From: Phaeobacter sp. A36a-5a
GTDB taxonomy: Bacteria; Pseudomonadota; Alphaproteobacteria; Rhodobacterales; Rhodobacteraceae
NCBI RefSeq assembly: GCF_037911135.1
Contig: NZ_JBBLYU010000001.1
Span: 1,922,001-1,986,000 of the forward strand
DNA: 64,000 nt
Direction: 5' to 3'
Every line of letters starts with the position of its first letter. The stretch's first letter is position 1. A program made the position numbers and the translations under genes. The notes under the pieces were generated by a model. The model made no database searches and was not told the origin of the DNA. It saw only the letters and a list, made by a program, of their open reading frames with translations. Of the stretch, positions 1 to 8,037 are shown piece after piece.

Positions 1-1785
1 GCCTGCGACGGTGAACTGGCCGTCCTTCAGTTCGATATCCGCGTCCGAGGCCTCAAGGATATGGGCGGCGATCTTCTTCGCCTTGGCGATGATCTTCTCG
101 GTGGCACGGACCATCGCAGATCCCCCCACCGCCAGCGAGCGCGAGCCATAGGTGCCCATGCCCATCGGTGCCTTGTCGGTATCGCCATGTTCGATCTCGA
201 CCATATCCTCGGGGATGCCGATCATCTCGGCGATCACCTGGGGGAAAGACGTCTCATGCCCCTGCCCGTGGCTGTGGCTACCGGTCATGACAACGATGCC
301 GCCGGTGGCATTGACCCGCACGGTCGCGCTCTCATAGAGGCCTGCACGGGCGCCAAGCTGCCCGACAAGGTTCGAGGGCGCGATGCCGCAGGCCTCGATA
401 TAGCAGTTCACCCCAAGGCCCCGCAGCTTGCCCTTGGCCTCGCTGGCGGCACGGCGCGCGGCAAAGCCGCTGAGATCGGCGATCTCTTCCAGCTTGTCCA
501 TCGTGGCGTGGTAATCGCCGGTGTCATATTCCACCGCAACCGGTGTGGCATAGGGGAATTCGGTGATGAAGTTCTGGCGGCGCAGCGCGATCGGATCAAC
601 CCCCAGCTCACGCGCCGCCTTATCAATGACGCGCTCCAGCTGATAGGTCGCCTCTGGCCGACCCGCCCCGCGATAGGCGTCAACGGCAACGGTATTGGTG
701 AACACCGCCTTCACATTCACATAGATCAGCGGCGTCTTATAATTGCCAGCCATCAGCGTGCCATGCAGCCAGGTCGGGACCGAGGGGGCAAAGGTCGACA
801 GATACGCGCCCATATTGGCGTAGGTCTCGGTGCGCAGCGCGGTGAAATTGTTGTCCGCGTCCAGCGCCAGTTCGATCTTGGTCACGTGATCGCGGCCATG
901 GGCATCGGACATAAACGCCTCGGACCGGGACGAGGTCCATTTCACTGCCCGGTTCAGAGCCTTGGCAGCAAAGGTGCAGAAGGCCTCTTCCGCGTAGTGG
1001 AAGATCTTGGAACCAAAACCCCCGCCCACATCCGGGGCGACCACGCGCAGTTTATGCTCGGGGATGCCCAGCACAAAGGCGCCCATCAGGAGACGGATCA
1101 CATGCGGGTTCTGCGAGGTGGTATAAAGCGTGCTGTCGCCGGTGGCGCGGTTGAAATCCCCGACCGCCACGCGTGGCTCCATCGGGTTCGCGACCAGACG
1201 GTTGTTGACCAGCTCCAGCGTGGTGACATGGGCGGCGTCCTTGATCGCCTGATCCACCGCCTCGCGGTTATCCTCAACAAATCCCCAGTCATAACAGAGG
1301 TTTGAGGTCAAATCATCATGCACCTTCGTGGCGCCATCCTTGACCGCTTCTTTCATGTTGATGACGGCGGGCAGCTCTTCGATGTCGACCACAATCGCCT
1401 CGGCGGCATCACGCGCCTGTTCCGGGGTCTCGGCCACAACGGCGGCGATGGGATCGCCGACATGGCGCACCTTGCCCTGGGCCAGCACCGGATGGGCCGG
1501 TTCCTGCATCACCTCGCCAAAGCGGTCGGTCACCTGCCAGCCGCAGGGCAGCCCGCCGACGCCTTCGAAGTCCGCGCCGGTGAAGATGCGCACAACGCCG
1601 GGCATGGCGGCTGCATCGGCGGTGTCGACCGAGGTCAGCCGACCATGGGCCACATCCGAGCGCAGGAAATGCACATAGGCCTGGCCGTTGAGATTAATGT
1701 CGTCCGTGTAATTGCCGGTTCCGGTCAGGAACCTGATGTCTTCGCGCCGTTTCGGGCTGGCGCCGATGCCGCTATCCTTTGGCAT
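1..1785 (-). CDS. Aerobic CO dehydrogenase-like large subunit, form II (CoxL family), 3' end cut by window edge
   Basis: Molybdopterin-binding large subunit of the xanthine oxidase/CO dehydrogenase superfamily. About 595 N-terminal residues lie in the window and the C-terminus runs off the left edge. The active-site loop reads AYRGAGR (residues 370-376). This is the form II signature; genuine CO oxidisers (form I) carry AYxCSFR, so the true substrate is uncertain. GGGFGSK-type cofactor-binding sequence is visible upstream of this loop. The start is ATG at 1785, preceded by GGGAGG about ten bases upstream. The 2Fe-2S subunit gene lies immediately upstream on the same strand; a FAD (CoxM) subunit gene is not in the window and may lie further left. 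Family assignment is certain, physiological role is not. Confidence 0.92.
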   Translation of the reverse strand, partial: MPKDSGIGASPKRREDIRFLTGTGNYTDDINLNGQAYVHFLRSDVAHGRLTSVDTADAAAMPGVVRIFTGADFEGVGGLPCGWQVTDRFGEVMQEPAHPVLAQGKVRHVGDPIAAVVAETPEQARDAAEAIVVDIEELPAVINMKEAVKDGATKVHDDLTSNLCYDWGFVEDNREAVDQAIKDAAHVTTLELVNNRLVANPMEPRVAVGDFNRATGDSTLYTTSQNPHVIRLLMGAFVLGIPEHKLRVVAPDVGGGFGSKIFHYAEEAFCTFAAKALNRAVKWTSSRSEAFMSDAHGRDHVTKIELALDADNNFTALRTETYANMGAYLSTFAPSVPTWLHGTLMAGNYKTPLIYVNVKAVFTNTVAVDAYRGAGRPEATYQLERVIDKAARELGVDPIALRRQNFITEFPYATPVAVEYDTGDYHATMDKLEEIADLSGFAARRAASEAKGKLRGLGVNCYIEACGIAPSNLVGQLGARAGLYESATVRVNATGGIVVMTGSHSHGQGHETSFPQVIAEMIGIPEDMVEIEHGDTDKAPMGMGTYGSRSLAVGGSAMVRATEKIIAKAKKIAAHILEASDADIELKDGQFTVAG

Positions 1786-1879
1786 TGTCCAAATTTCCTC
1801 CCTGGACGGTCTGCGCAGAGGCAGACCTCTTGGTCATGCTGTGGTTCAGTCGTGGGTCCTTTTGCAGCTGCGGCGGGCG

Positions 1880-2365
1880 TTATTCGGCCGCCAGCGCAGA
1901 GATGTCCTGACCCGAGGCCGCCATGATCGCCTTCACGATATTGTGGTAGCCGGTGCAGCGGCACAGGTTGCCCTCAAGGTATTCGCGGATTTCCTGTTCG
2001 CTGGGTTTTGGATTGTCCTTCAACAGCGCGGCTGCGGACATCACCATGCCCGGCGTGCAGAAGCCGCATTGCAGCCCGTGGTGGTCCTGAAACGCCTGTT
2101 GAATGACGTTGAGCGTGCCATCGGGGGCAGCCTGCCCTTCGATGGTGGCGACATCTGCGCCCTCGGCTTCGGCCGCCAGCATGGTGCAGGATTTCACCGC
2201 TTTGCCATCCACATGCACGACACAGGCGCCGCATTGGCTGGTGTCGCAGCCGACATGGGTGCCGGTCAGCCCCAGATCTTCTCGCAGGAAACTGGACAGC
2301 AGCGTGCGCCCTTCGACCTCTCCGCTGGCAGTCCGACCGTTTACGGTCATTGTGACTTTCACCAT
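1880..2365 (-). CDS. (2Fe-2S)-binding small subunit of CO dehydrogenase/xanthine dehydrogenase family (CoxS-like)
   Basis: A 161-residue iron-sulfur subunit that passes electrons from the molybdenum site to the flavin. The N-terminal plant-ferredoxin-like cluster motif is CDTSQCGAC followed by a Cys about 20 residues later. The C-terminal helical cluster motifs are QCGFCTPG and NLCRCTGY. Length fits the family (about 160). The ATG at 2365 sits five bases after GGGAGGAG; a TTG one codon upstream is less likely. It precedes the large-subunit gene by about 95 bp, so the two are very probably one operon. Confidence 0.95.
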   Translation of the reverse strand: MVKVTMTVNGRTASGEVEGRTLLSSFLREDLGLTGTHVGCDTSQCGACVVHVDGKAVKSCTMLAAEAEGADVATIEGQAAPDGTLNVIQQAFQDHHGLQCGFCTPGMVMSAAALLKDNPKPSEQEIREYLEGNLCRCTGYHNIVKAIMAASGQDISALAAE

Positions 2366-2484
2366 CAACTCCTCCCTTGGCTCGCAAAAACTCGCTGGCC
2401 GAAGTTAAGCACGGGGAGCTTGCCGGCGCGAAGCCCTAATCGCATCGCCACGACTAAAGTCGCAGGTGCAGCCGCAGGTCGGGG

Positions 2485-3489
2485 TCAGAGATCGCTGCGC
2501 CTTGGGCGGGGACGTGTGGGGATTTCCTTCAAGAGGCCGCCGACGCCCATGGCGGCGATATCGGCGCTGCTGACCTCGATGCCGCAGACCAGCCGTTCCA
2601 GCACCCAATCCGCCCCATTGAGCGCAGGCGAGCGCGCACAGCCCGGCAGGCCCAGCACCGGCCGACCGGACAGCTGGCCGAGAAACAGCAGGTTGCCGGG
2701 ATCCACCGGCATTCCAAAGCGCAGAACCTCTCCGCCCGCCCGGCGCAGCGCCGAGGGCGCCACATCCAGGGGATCCGAGGTGGCCGAGGCGGTGAGGATC
2801 AGGATCAGATCGCTGTCATCGCCAAGGCTCGCAAGCGCGGCGGCCAGCTCAGCCTCGCGGTGCGGCACCACCTGCCGGGGGGCCATCGCCATGTCGAACC
2901 GGTCGAGCCGTCCGATCATCGCGGCGCGCCCCTTGTCCGGGGGCGTCTGCGCGCAGGTGCGCGTCTCGATCAGGGTGGCGCGGCGCAGCTGTGGCGGGAT
3001 CAGGCGGATCGCCCCGGCCACATCGCGGGTGGCGACCGTCAGCGCCTCATCCGGCACGGCGTAGGAGATGATCTTGGCGGTGGCGACCATGCCGCCGGGA
3101 TCGGCGCGGTGGAAATCGGGCACCGTGGCCAGCGTGATCATCGGATCGACCGCATTCAGCGCGTTGATCCGTTCGGCATCGACCCGGATCAGACCGGGGC
3201 CAAGCGCATGAAGGTTGACCCGCCCTGCCCCGGCACCGGAGATGCGCAGCCCCAATGCGGCAGGATCCGGCAACAGCGCCTCGGCCAGCCGCTCTGCGGC
3301 GCGGTCTTCGTGGATATCCCCCGGTTCCAGCTGCGCCACAGTCAGCGCGCGGTGGCCGGCGGCGGCAAGGTCAGCCAGATCCTGCGCTGCCAGTCTGGTG
3401 CCCTTGGCAATGCGGTGCTCCGCCCCCTGCAGCGAATGGGCCAGATAGCATCCCGACGCCTCATTGAGGGGCACCTCGCCAAAGATCAT
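2485..3489 (-). CDS. Molybdopterin-binding MoeA/MogA-like protein
   Basis: A 334-residue protein resembling the molybdopterin-binding (MoCF) domain of MoeA/MogA. The C-terminal half holds the diagnostic stretch: DDSDLILILTASATSDP (substrate-binding loop) followed by a GLPGCARSPALNG segment where MoeA has its GLPGNP-type loop. The N-terminal half resembles MoeA domains only loosely, so it is probably not the housekeeping MoeA. Its ATG overlaps the stop of the xdhC-like gene by four bases (ATGA), so translation is coupled. In Rhodobacterales such genes sit beside CoxL-type enzymes and probably prepare or insert the molybdenum cofactor; that role is inferred. Confidence 0.8.
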   Translation of the reverse strand: MIFGEVPLNEASGCYLAHSLQGAEHRIAKGTRLAAQDLADLAAAGHRALTVAQLEPGDIHEDRAAERLAEALLPDPAALGLRISGAGAGRVNLHALGPGLIRVDAERINALNAVDPMITLATVPDFHRADPGGMVATAKIISYAVPDEALTVATRDVAGAIRLIPPQLRRATLIETRTCAQTPPDKGRAAMIGRLDRFDMAMAPRQVVPHREAELAAALASLGDDSDLILILTASATSDPLDVAPSALRRAGGEVLRFGMPVDPGNLLFLGQLSGRPVLGLPGCARSPALNGADWVLERLVCGIEVSSADIAAMGVGGLLKEIPTRPRPRRSDL

Positions 3490-4508
3490 GGGCGCCGCCC
3501 CCGCAGAACCGCCGTCATCTCGGCGATGATCGACACGGCGATTTCCGCCGGGCCTGCGGCACCGATATCAAGCCCGATGGGACCGTGGATACGGGCGAGC
3601 GTCGCCTCGTCAAAACCAGCCTCCTGCATCCGTGCAATCCGTTTGGCATGGGTGCGCGTCGAGCCGAGCGCGCCGATGTAGAAACAGTCCGAGCGCAGGG
3701 CGGCCTCCAGCGCGGGATCGTCAATTTTCGGATCATGAGTAAGCAGCACCACCGCGCTGCGCCCATCCAGACCAAGCTCGGCGATCGCCTCGTCGGGCCA
3801 GTCCTCGATCAGCCGTTCATTGGGGAACCGGGCCGCCGAGGCAAAGGCCGCGCGCGGGTCGAGGATGACCGGATCGTAGCCGGCAATCCGCGCCATCGGC
3901 ACCAGCGCCTGGGTGATATGCACCGCCCCCACCGCGATCAGGCGCAGGGGCGGGTTGTGAACGGCGACAAAGGTCTTGCCGTCCTCTTCGACGCCGGAGC
4001 GGTCCATGCGTTTGCGCTCGGCGTGGGCGTCGGTCTCCAGCCGCCCGGCACCGCTGTCGAGATCAACCACATAGGCCAGGGCGCGGCGGGCCGCGCGGGC
4101 AGCGACCAGTTCGGCCAGCGTCGCCTCTGACAGGGAGCCGCCCACCGGTTCGACCAGAATGCGGATGGTGCCGCCACAGGCCAGCCCGACCGCAAAGGCA
4201 TCACCGTCGCTGACGCCGAATTCCAGAAGCTGATGCCGCCCCGAGGCGATCGCCTCCTGCGCGGCCAAGATCACCGCGCCTTCGACGCAGCCCCCCGAAA
4301 CGGACCCTTCGATCCGGCCATCGCTGGCAACCGCCAGCTGCGCGCCGGCGCGGCGCGGCGCGGATCCCCAGGTTTCGACCACCGTCGCCAGCGCCGCCCC
4401 GCCGCCGGTTGCCCGGCCCGCGCGATACCACGCCAGGGCGGTTTCGGGGATGGCATCAAAACGCTCGATACTGGACGCGATGCTGGGCGCGATACTGGAC
4501 ATGGGCAT
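3486..4508 (-). CDS. XdhC/CoxI family molybdenum cofactor maturation protein
   Basis: XdhC/CoxI proteins bind molybdenum cofactor, promote its sulfuration and deliver it to xanthine dehydrogenase-type enzymes. The protein is 340 residues from ATG 4508, which has a GAGG six bases upstream. An N-terminal XdhC_CoxI domain covers about residues 20-90 (VETWGSAPRRAGAQ, then the GSVSGGCVEGAV motif). A C-terminal Rossmann-like XdhC_C domain begins at LIAVGAVHITQALVPMA and contains the DPR and LTHDPKIDD motifs. An earlier in-frame start would add an unlikely leader. It heads the cluster serving the CoxS/CoxL subunits downstream. Confidence 0.92.
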   Translation of the reverse strand: MPMSSIAPSIASSIERFDAIPETALAWYRAGRATGGGAALATVVETWGSAPRRAGAQLAVASDGRIEGSVSGGCVEGAVILAAQEAIASGRHQLLEFGVSDGDAFAVGLACGGTIRILVEPVGGSLSEATLAELVAARAARRALAYVVDLDSGAGRLETDAHAERKRMDRSGVEEDGKTFVAVHNPPLRLIAVGAVHITQALVPMARIAGYDPVILDPRAAFASAARFPNERLIEDWPDEAIAELGLDGRSAVVLLTHDPKIDDPALEAALRSDCFYIGALGSTRTHAKRIARMQEAGFDEATLARIHGPIGLDIGAAGPAEIAVSIIAEMTAVLRGRRP

Positions 4509-4679
4509 CTGGAACCTCGGGGTTGCGGCGATTGCCGTATGTGGTCCATGGCAGGTGACATTCCGGCCGCAGACGGGACGCGCCGAGTCTAACGCCGCCG
4601 CCCCGCAAGCGGGATCAAAAACACGCGCGCAGCCCTGCGACTTTGGTCGCAGGATCAACACCCGTGCCGCTGTCGGATC

Positions 4680-5240
4680 TTACTTCAGTTTGGAGAGCTT
4701 GTCCTGCAACTCGGCCAGCTGCCGCTTGATATCGTCCAGCCCGTCGCCGTCTTCGCCACTGTCACTGTCGCCGGATGATTTCGCAGCGCCGGGCCAGTTG
4801 CCGGAGAACCCGCCGGTCATCGCCTTCAGAAACGCCTGCTGCTGCGCCTTCATCGCCTCGAACCCCGGCATCTGCGCAATCGGGTTCATGGCGTTCATAT
4901 TCTCGACCATCTTGCTCTGGTTTTCGCGCAGCATCTCAAAGGAGCTTTGCAGGAACTGCGGCATCACCCCGCCACCGGGCACCATGTAGCTGCGCACCAG
5001 ATCGTTCAGCACATTGACCGGCAGAATGTTCTCACCCCGGCTTTCGTGTTCGGCGATGATCTGCAGGAGATACTGGCGGGTCAGGTCGTCCCCGGTCTTG
5101 AGGTCAACGATCTGCACCTCACGCCCCTCGCGGATGAAACCGGCGATATCCTCCAGCGTGACATAGTCGCTGGTCTCCGTATTGTAGAGCCGTCGGCTGG
5201 CATATCGTTTGATCAACAAGGGTTTATCCTGATCCGACAT
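4680..5240 (-). CDS. phaR: Polyhydroxyalkanoate synthesis repressor PhaR
   Basis: A 186-residue DNA-binding regulator that senses free PHA and represses phasin and its own gene. The N-terminal PHB/PHA accumulation regulator domain is clear: IKRYASRRLYNTETSDYVTL, then ITDLKTGDDLT-like sequence (here VDLKTGDDLTRQ) over residues 8-60. The PHB_acc region lies at 60-120, and an acidic, Ser-rich linker (GDSDSGEDGDG) ends in a short coiled coil. RBS GGGGAG is eight bases before the ATG. It is adjacent to phaP and phaC and has a near-match PhaR box 21 bp upstream, consistent with autoregulation. Confidence 0.97.
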   Translation of the reverse strand: MSDQDKPLLIKRYASRRLYNTETSDYVTLEDIAGFIREGREVQIVDLKTGDDLTRQYLLQIIAEHESRGENILPVNVLNDLVRSYMVPGGGVMPQFLQSSFEMLRENQSKMVENMNAMNPIAQMPGFEAMKAQQQAFLKAMTGGFSGNWPGAAKSSGDSDSGEDGDGLDDIKRQLAELQDKLSKLK

Positions 5241-5260
5241 GTCATTTCTCCCCAGACATG

Positions 5261-5271
5261 ATGCATTGCAG
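5261..5271. promoter_or_regulatory. Near-consensus PhaR box upstream of phaR
   Basis: On the minus strand the sequence reads CTGCAATGCAT, one base away from CTGC-N3-GCAG. It lies about 21 bp upstream of the phaR start codon. This fits autorepression as known for Paracoccus PhaR. The single mismatch makes it weaker than the other three boxes in the block. Confidence 0.5.
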
Positions 5272-5395
5272 CAAAGCCTATGCGAGCGCAGAACAAAAGG
5301 GAAGCGTTACGCCGGAACGCGCAACAAATGATCCTCGGATCCAATATCAGCGGGCTGGCCATCGCGGGCGGCCCCAGGCGGTCTGTGGCCCAATG

Positions 5396-5424
5396 AAAAA
5401 GGGGCAGGTCCGGTGACCTGCCCC
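5396..5424 (-). terminator. Rho-independent terminator of phaP
   Basis: A perfect 10-bp stem (GGGGCAGGTC / GACCTGCCCC) with a four-base loop is followed on the minus strand by TTTTTC. It lies about 60 bp past the phaP stop, between phaP and phaR. This suggests phaP is transcribed alone and at a high level. Confidence 0.88.
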
Positions 5425-5486
5425 CTTCGGTGCAAAGAGATTTCATTGGGAGGAGTGCAAAACCCCTTTGCGGATGCGCTCAGCGC

Positions 5487-5930
5487 TTACTTTGCTGCGG
5501 CTTTTTTCGCAGCGGAGGTCACGTCGTTGGTGGCCTTCTTAACGGCGGCGGACGCTTCTTCGGACATGTCCTTGCCAGCCGACATCAGCAGCTCAACGGT
5601 GTCCATCTGAACTTTTTTCGCAACTTCGGCGAAGGCGGCCATGTTCTCGGCGGCAACTTCAGCGGAGGCGGAGGCGAAATCGGTTGCTGCCTTGGCATAG
5701 TCAGCAGGCTCGGCCTGTGCCTTGGAGACGTCGCTCAGCTTGGTCAGGGTTTCCTTGGCCCAGCTGTTGGAAATCTCGGCGGATTTCTCGGCAGCCTGCA
5801 GGGCAACCTGGGACAGTTTTTCGTTCAGGGCTGCGGTCGATTTGAACGCATCTTCCATCGCGGTTGTGTCAACCGGGAATGCACCCATCATGTCTTTCAT
5901 CATCGCGGTAAAATCTTGGGTCTTAGCCAT
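5487..5930 (-). CDS. phaP: Phasin family protein (PHA granule coat)
   Basis: A 147-residue phasin that coats PHA granules and controls their number and size. It is almost entirely alpha-helical, with an Ala/Lys/Glu-rich amphipathic core (residues 25-125) and a typical lysine-alanine tail (KKAAAK). There is no signal peptide. The ATG at 5930 is preceded by AAGAGG. Two exact CTGC-N3-GCAG boxes lie in its promoter, so PhaR repression relieved by PHA is expected. A strong terminator follows. It sits directly downstream of phaC on the same strand but has its own control region. Confidence 0.93.
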   Translation of the reverse strand: MAKTQDFTAMMKDMMGAFPVDTTAMEDAFKSTAALNEKLSQVALQAAEKSAEISNSWAKETLTKLSDVSKAQAEPADYAKAATDFASASAEVAAENMAAFAEVAKKVQMDTVELLMSAGKDMSEEASAAVKKATNDVTSAAKKAAAK

Positions 5931-5997
5931 TGTACTGGTTCCTCTTGGTTACGCGGCCAGAACGTTCTGCCGCCTTCGCATGACCTCAATATCGTTT

Positions 5998-6038
5998 CTG
6001 CATCGCAGCATTTCAAGGTTTTTCTTGCTGCGATGCAG
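5998..6038. promoter_or_regulatory. Pair of PhaR operator boxes in the phaP promoter
   Basis: Two exact CTGC-N3-GCAG sites occupy 5998-6008 (CTGCATCGCAG) and 6028-6038 (CTGCGATGCAG). Their centres are 30 bp apart, close to three helical turns. Each is a short palindrome, and the two together form a 14-bp inverted repeat (TCTGCATCGCAGCA and its complement). The consensus matches the binding site reported for Paracoccus PhaR. They lie 68-108 bp upstream of the phaP start codon. Confidence 0.8.
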
Positions 6039-6062
6039 AATAATTTGCGAATGCCCGGAAAA

Positions 6063-7892
6063 TCAGGGCTTTGCGGACCGCTTTGCCTTTACCCGGACGT
6101 AGTCGCCGGGGGCCGGTGTCAGCGGGGGATGCTGCGAATCGCCCGGTTCGCGGGCCTCGACCTGCTTGCCGGAGCGCTTCTTCAGCCAGCTTTCCCAGCG
6201 TGGCCACCAGGAGCCTTCGTGAAAGCTCGCCGCCTCCTTCCAGGTCTCGGCGTCACCTTTCATATCGGGATTGGTGTAATGGCCGTATTTGTTGCGGGTC
6301 GGCGGGTTGACGATGCCCGCGATATGGCCCGACTGCGCCACAACGAAGCTCTTGGAGCGCGAGCCCATCTGCTGAACACCGCGGTAGCAGTCTTTCCAGC
6401 GGGCAATATGGTCGGTCTCGCAGGTGATTGCCATCACCGGCACGGTGACGTCGCGCACGTGCAGGGTATGGCCCATCAGCTCGAACCCGTCGCGCACGAA
6501 CTCATTGCGCTGACACAGGCCACGCAGATATTGCATCGCCATCCGCCCCGGCAGGTTCGCGCCGTCACCATTCCAGTACAGAAGGTCAAAGGCCGGCGGC
6601 GTCTCCCCCATCATGTAGCTGCGGATCGCAGGCCCGTAGACCAGATCGTTGGAACGCAGGAAGGAGAAGGTCCGCGCCATGATATACGAGCGCAGCAGGC
6701 CGTTGTTGGTGATCTCCTCCTCGATCCCTTCGATGAAATCATTTTGCAGGAAGGGCGTGAACTCCCCCTGATCGGAGAAATCCGTCAGCGCGGTAAAGAA
6801 GGTCGCCGATTTGATCGAGGTATCGCCGCGCTGTTTCAGCAACGAGAGCGTCAGGCACAGCGTGGTGCCCGCGATACAGTAGCCAACGGCATTGATCTGT
6901 TTCACCTTGCAGATCGACTTGGCGGTTTCGATCGCGGTCAGATAGCCCTTCTCGATATAATCCTCCAGACCGAGGTCCGCCTGATCCTCGCCGGGGTTGA
7001 CCCAGGACACCACAAACAGCGTATAGCCCTGTTCGGTCACCCATTTGATCAGGCTGTTCTGCGCCTTGAGGTCGAGGATGTAGAATTTGTTGATCCACGG
7101 CGGAAACAGCACGATGGGGGTTTCATGCACGGTTTCGGTGGTCGGCCGGTACTGGATCAGCTCCATCATCTCGTTGCGAAATACAACCTCACCGGGTGTG
7201 GTGGCAATATTGCGACCGATCTCAAAGGCGGTCTCATCCGCCAGCCGCACCACCAGTTCGCCGTCGTTGGCCTCCAGATCGGCAACCAGATTCTCCAGCC
7301 CCTTGATCAGTGACTGACCTTCGGTCTCCACCGCTTTTTCCAGCGCATCGGGGTTGGTTGCCAGAAAATTGGTGGGGGCCATCATCTGCACGATCTGATC
7401 GGCGAAATAGCCAAGGCGGCGTTTGTCGACATCTTCCAGATCATCGACCTCGGCGACGGCGTTGCGAATTGCCTCGGCATTGGTGAGATATTGTTTCTTG
7501 ATGTAGTGAAAATAGGGGTTGGACTGCCACATCGGATTGGCAAAGCGGCGGTCATCGGGCGCGCCCTCATCGGCGTCCTCGGGGCTGTCGCCCTCCATGG
7601 ATTTGGCCAGAAGCGCCTGGGCTTCGGCGAAATTCACCACCGCCTGCCCCCAGTAAGACACCTGTTTTTCCAACAGCTTGGCGGGGTTTTTGGCCATTTC
7701 GGCCCAATAGGCGGTTGCTGCGCGTGCAAAAAGCTCTTGATTCGGACCGTCCAGAGAAGGGGGGTGAGATTTTTTCTGAGCCAGAACATCCATCAGGCGT
7801 TTTGAAAGTTGCTCAACCTGCTCCATATTTTTTTTAATTCGTTCAATATGTTCCGGCGAGACTGCCGGATCCGTACTGTCGCTTGTTGTCAT
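6063..7892 (-). CDS. phaC: Class I poly(R)-hydroxyalkanoate synthase PhaC
   Basis: Polymerises (R)-3-hydroxyacyl-CoA into PHA at the granule surface. It is 609 residues, typical for class I synthases. An N-terminal PhaC_N domain spans about residues 110-280, and an alpha/beta hydrolase core follows. The lipase-like box is GYCIAGT with nucleophile Cys339; the remaining triad residues are Asp494 (ETDHIA) and His523 (SGHIAGIVNPP). The start ATG is preceded by GGGGGA. A CTGC-N3-GCAG box lies 25 bp upstream of the start, between phaC and divergent phaZ. Confidence 0.98.
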   Translation of the reverse strand: MTTSDSTDPAVSPEHIERIKKNMEQVEQLSKRLMDVLAQKKSHPPSLDGPNQELFARAATAYWAEMAKNPAKLLEKQVSYWGQAVVNFAEAQALLAKSMEGDSPEDADEGAPDDRRFANPMWQSNPYFHYIKKQYLTNAEAIRNAVAEVDDLEDVDKRRLGYFADQIVQMMAPTNFLATNPDALEKAVETEGQSLIKGLENLVADLEANDGELVVRLADETAFEIGRNIATTPGEVVFRNEMMELIQYRPTTETVHETPIVLFPPWINKFYILDLKAQNSLIKWVTEQGYTLFVVSWVNPGEDQADLGLEDYIEKGYLTAIETAKSICKVKQINAVGYCIAGTTLCLTLSLLKQRGDTSIKSATFFTALTDFSDQGEFTPFLQNDFIEGIEEEITNNGLLRSYIMARTFSFLRSNDLVYGPAIRSYMMGETPPAFDLLYWNGDGANLPGRMAMQYLRGLCQRNEFVRDGFELMGHTLHVRDVTVPVMAITCETDHIARWKDCYRGVQQMGSRSKSFVVAQSGHIAGIVNPPTRNKYGHYTNPDMKGDAETWKEAASFHEGSWWPRWESWLKKRSGKQVEAREPGDSQHPPLTPAPGDYVRVKAKRSAKP

Positions 7893-7916
7893 CTTAACAA
7901 ATCCCCCGTAATCTTT

Positions 7917-7927
7917 CTGCTATGCAG
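7917..7927. promoter_or_regulatory. PhaR box between phaC and phaZ
   Basis: An exact CTGC-TAT-GCAG site lies 25 bp upstream of phaC and about 110 bp upstream of phaZ in the divergent control region. It matches the pair in front of phaP. It could let PhaR also influence synthase and depolymerase expression; this is inferred from sequence only. Confidence 0.65.
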
Positions 7928-8037
7928 AATACTGTCCGCCCATCATACGACAAAGCCATGAAACGTCCGATGGGTTGTGACACAACCGCACGTGGATTCA
8001 GATCGGATCCAAGCGGCCAACGCAATGGAGATATAAC

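Noticed and set aside
61-1305. Plus-strand 414-codon open frame
   Set aside because: It is the antisense shadow of the CoxL gene, whose motifs are unmistakable on the minus strand.
1-1785. Reading the CoxL gene as a true (form I) CO dehydrogenase
   Set aside because: The active-site loop is AYRGAGR, not AYxCSFR.
5430-7313. Plus-strand 627-codon open frame
   Set aside because: It runs antisense through phaP and phaC, crossing their control region, with Gly/Arg/His-rich composition typical of shadows.
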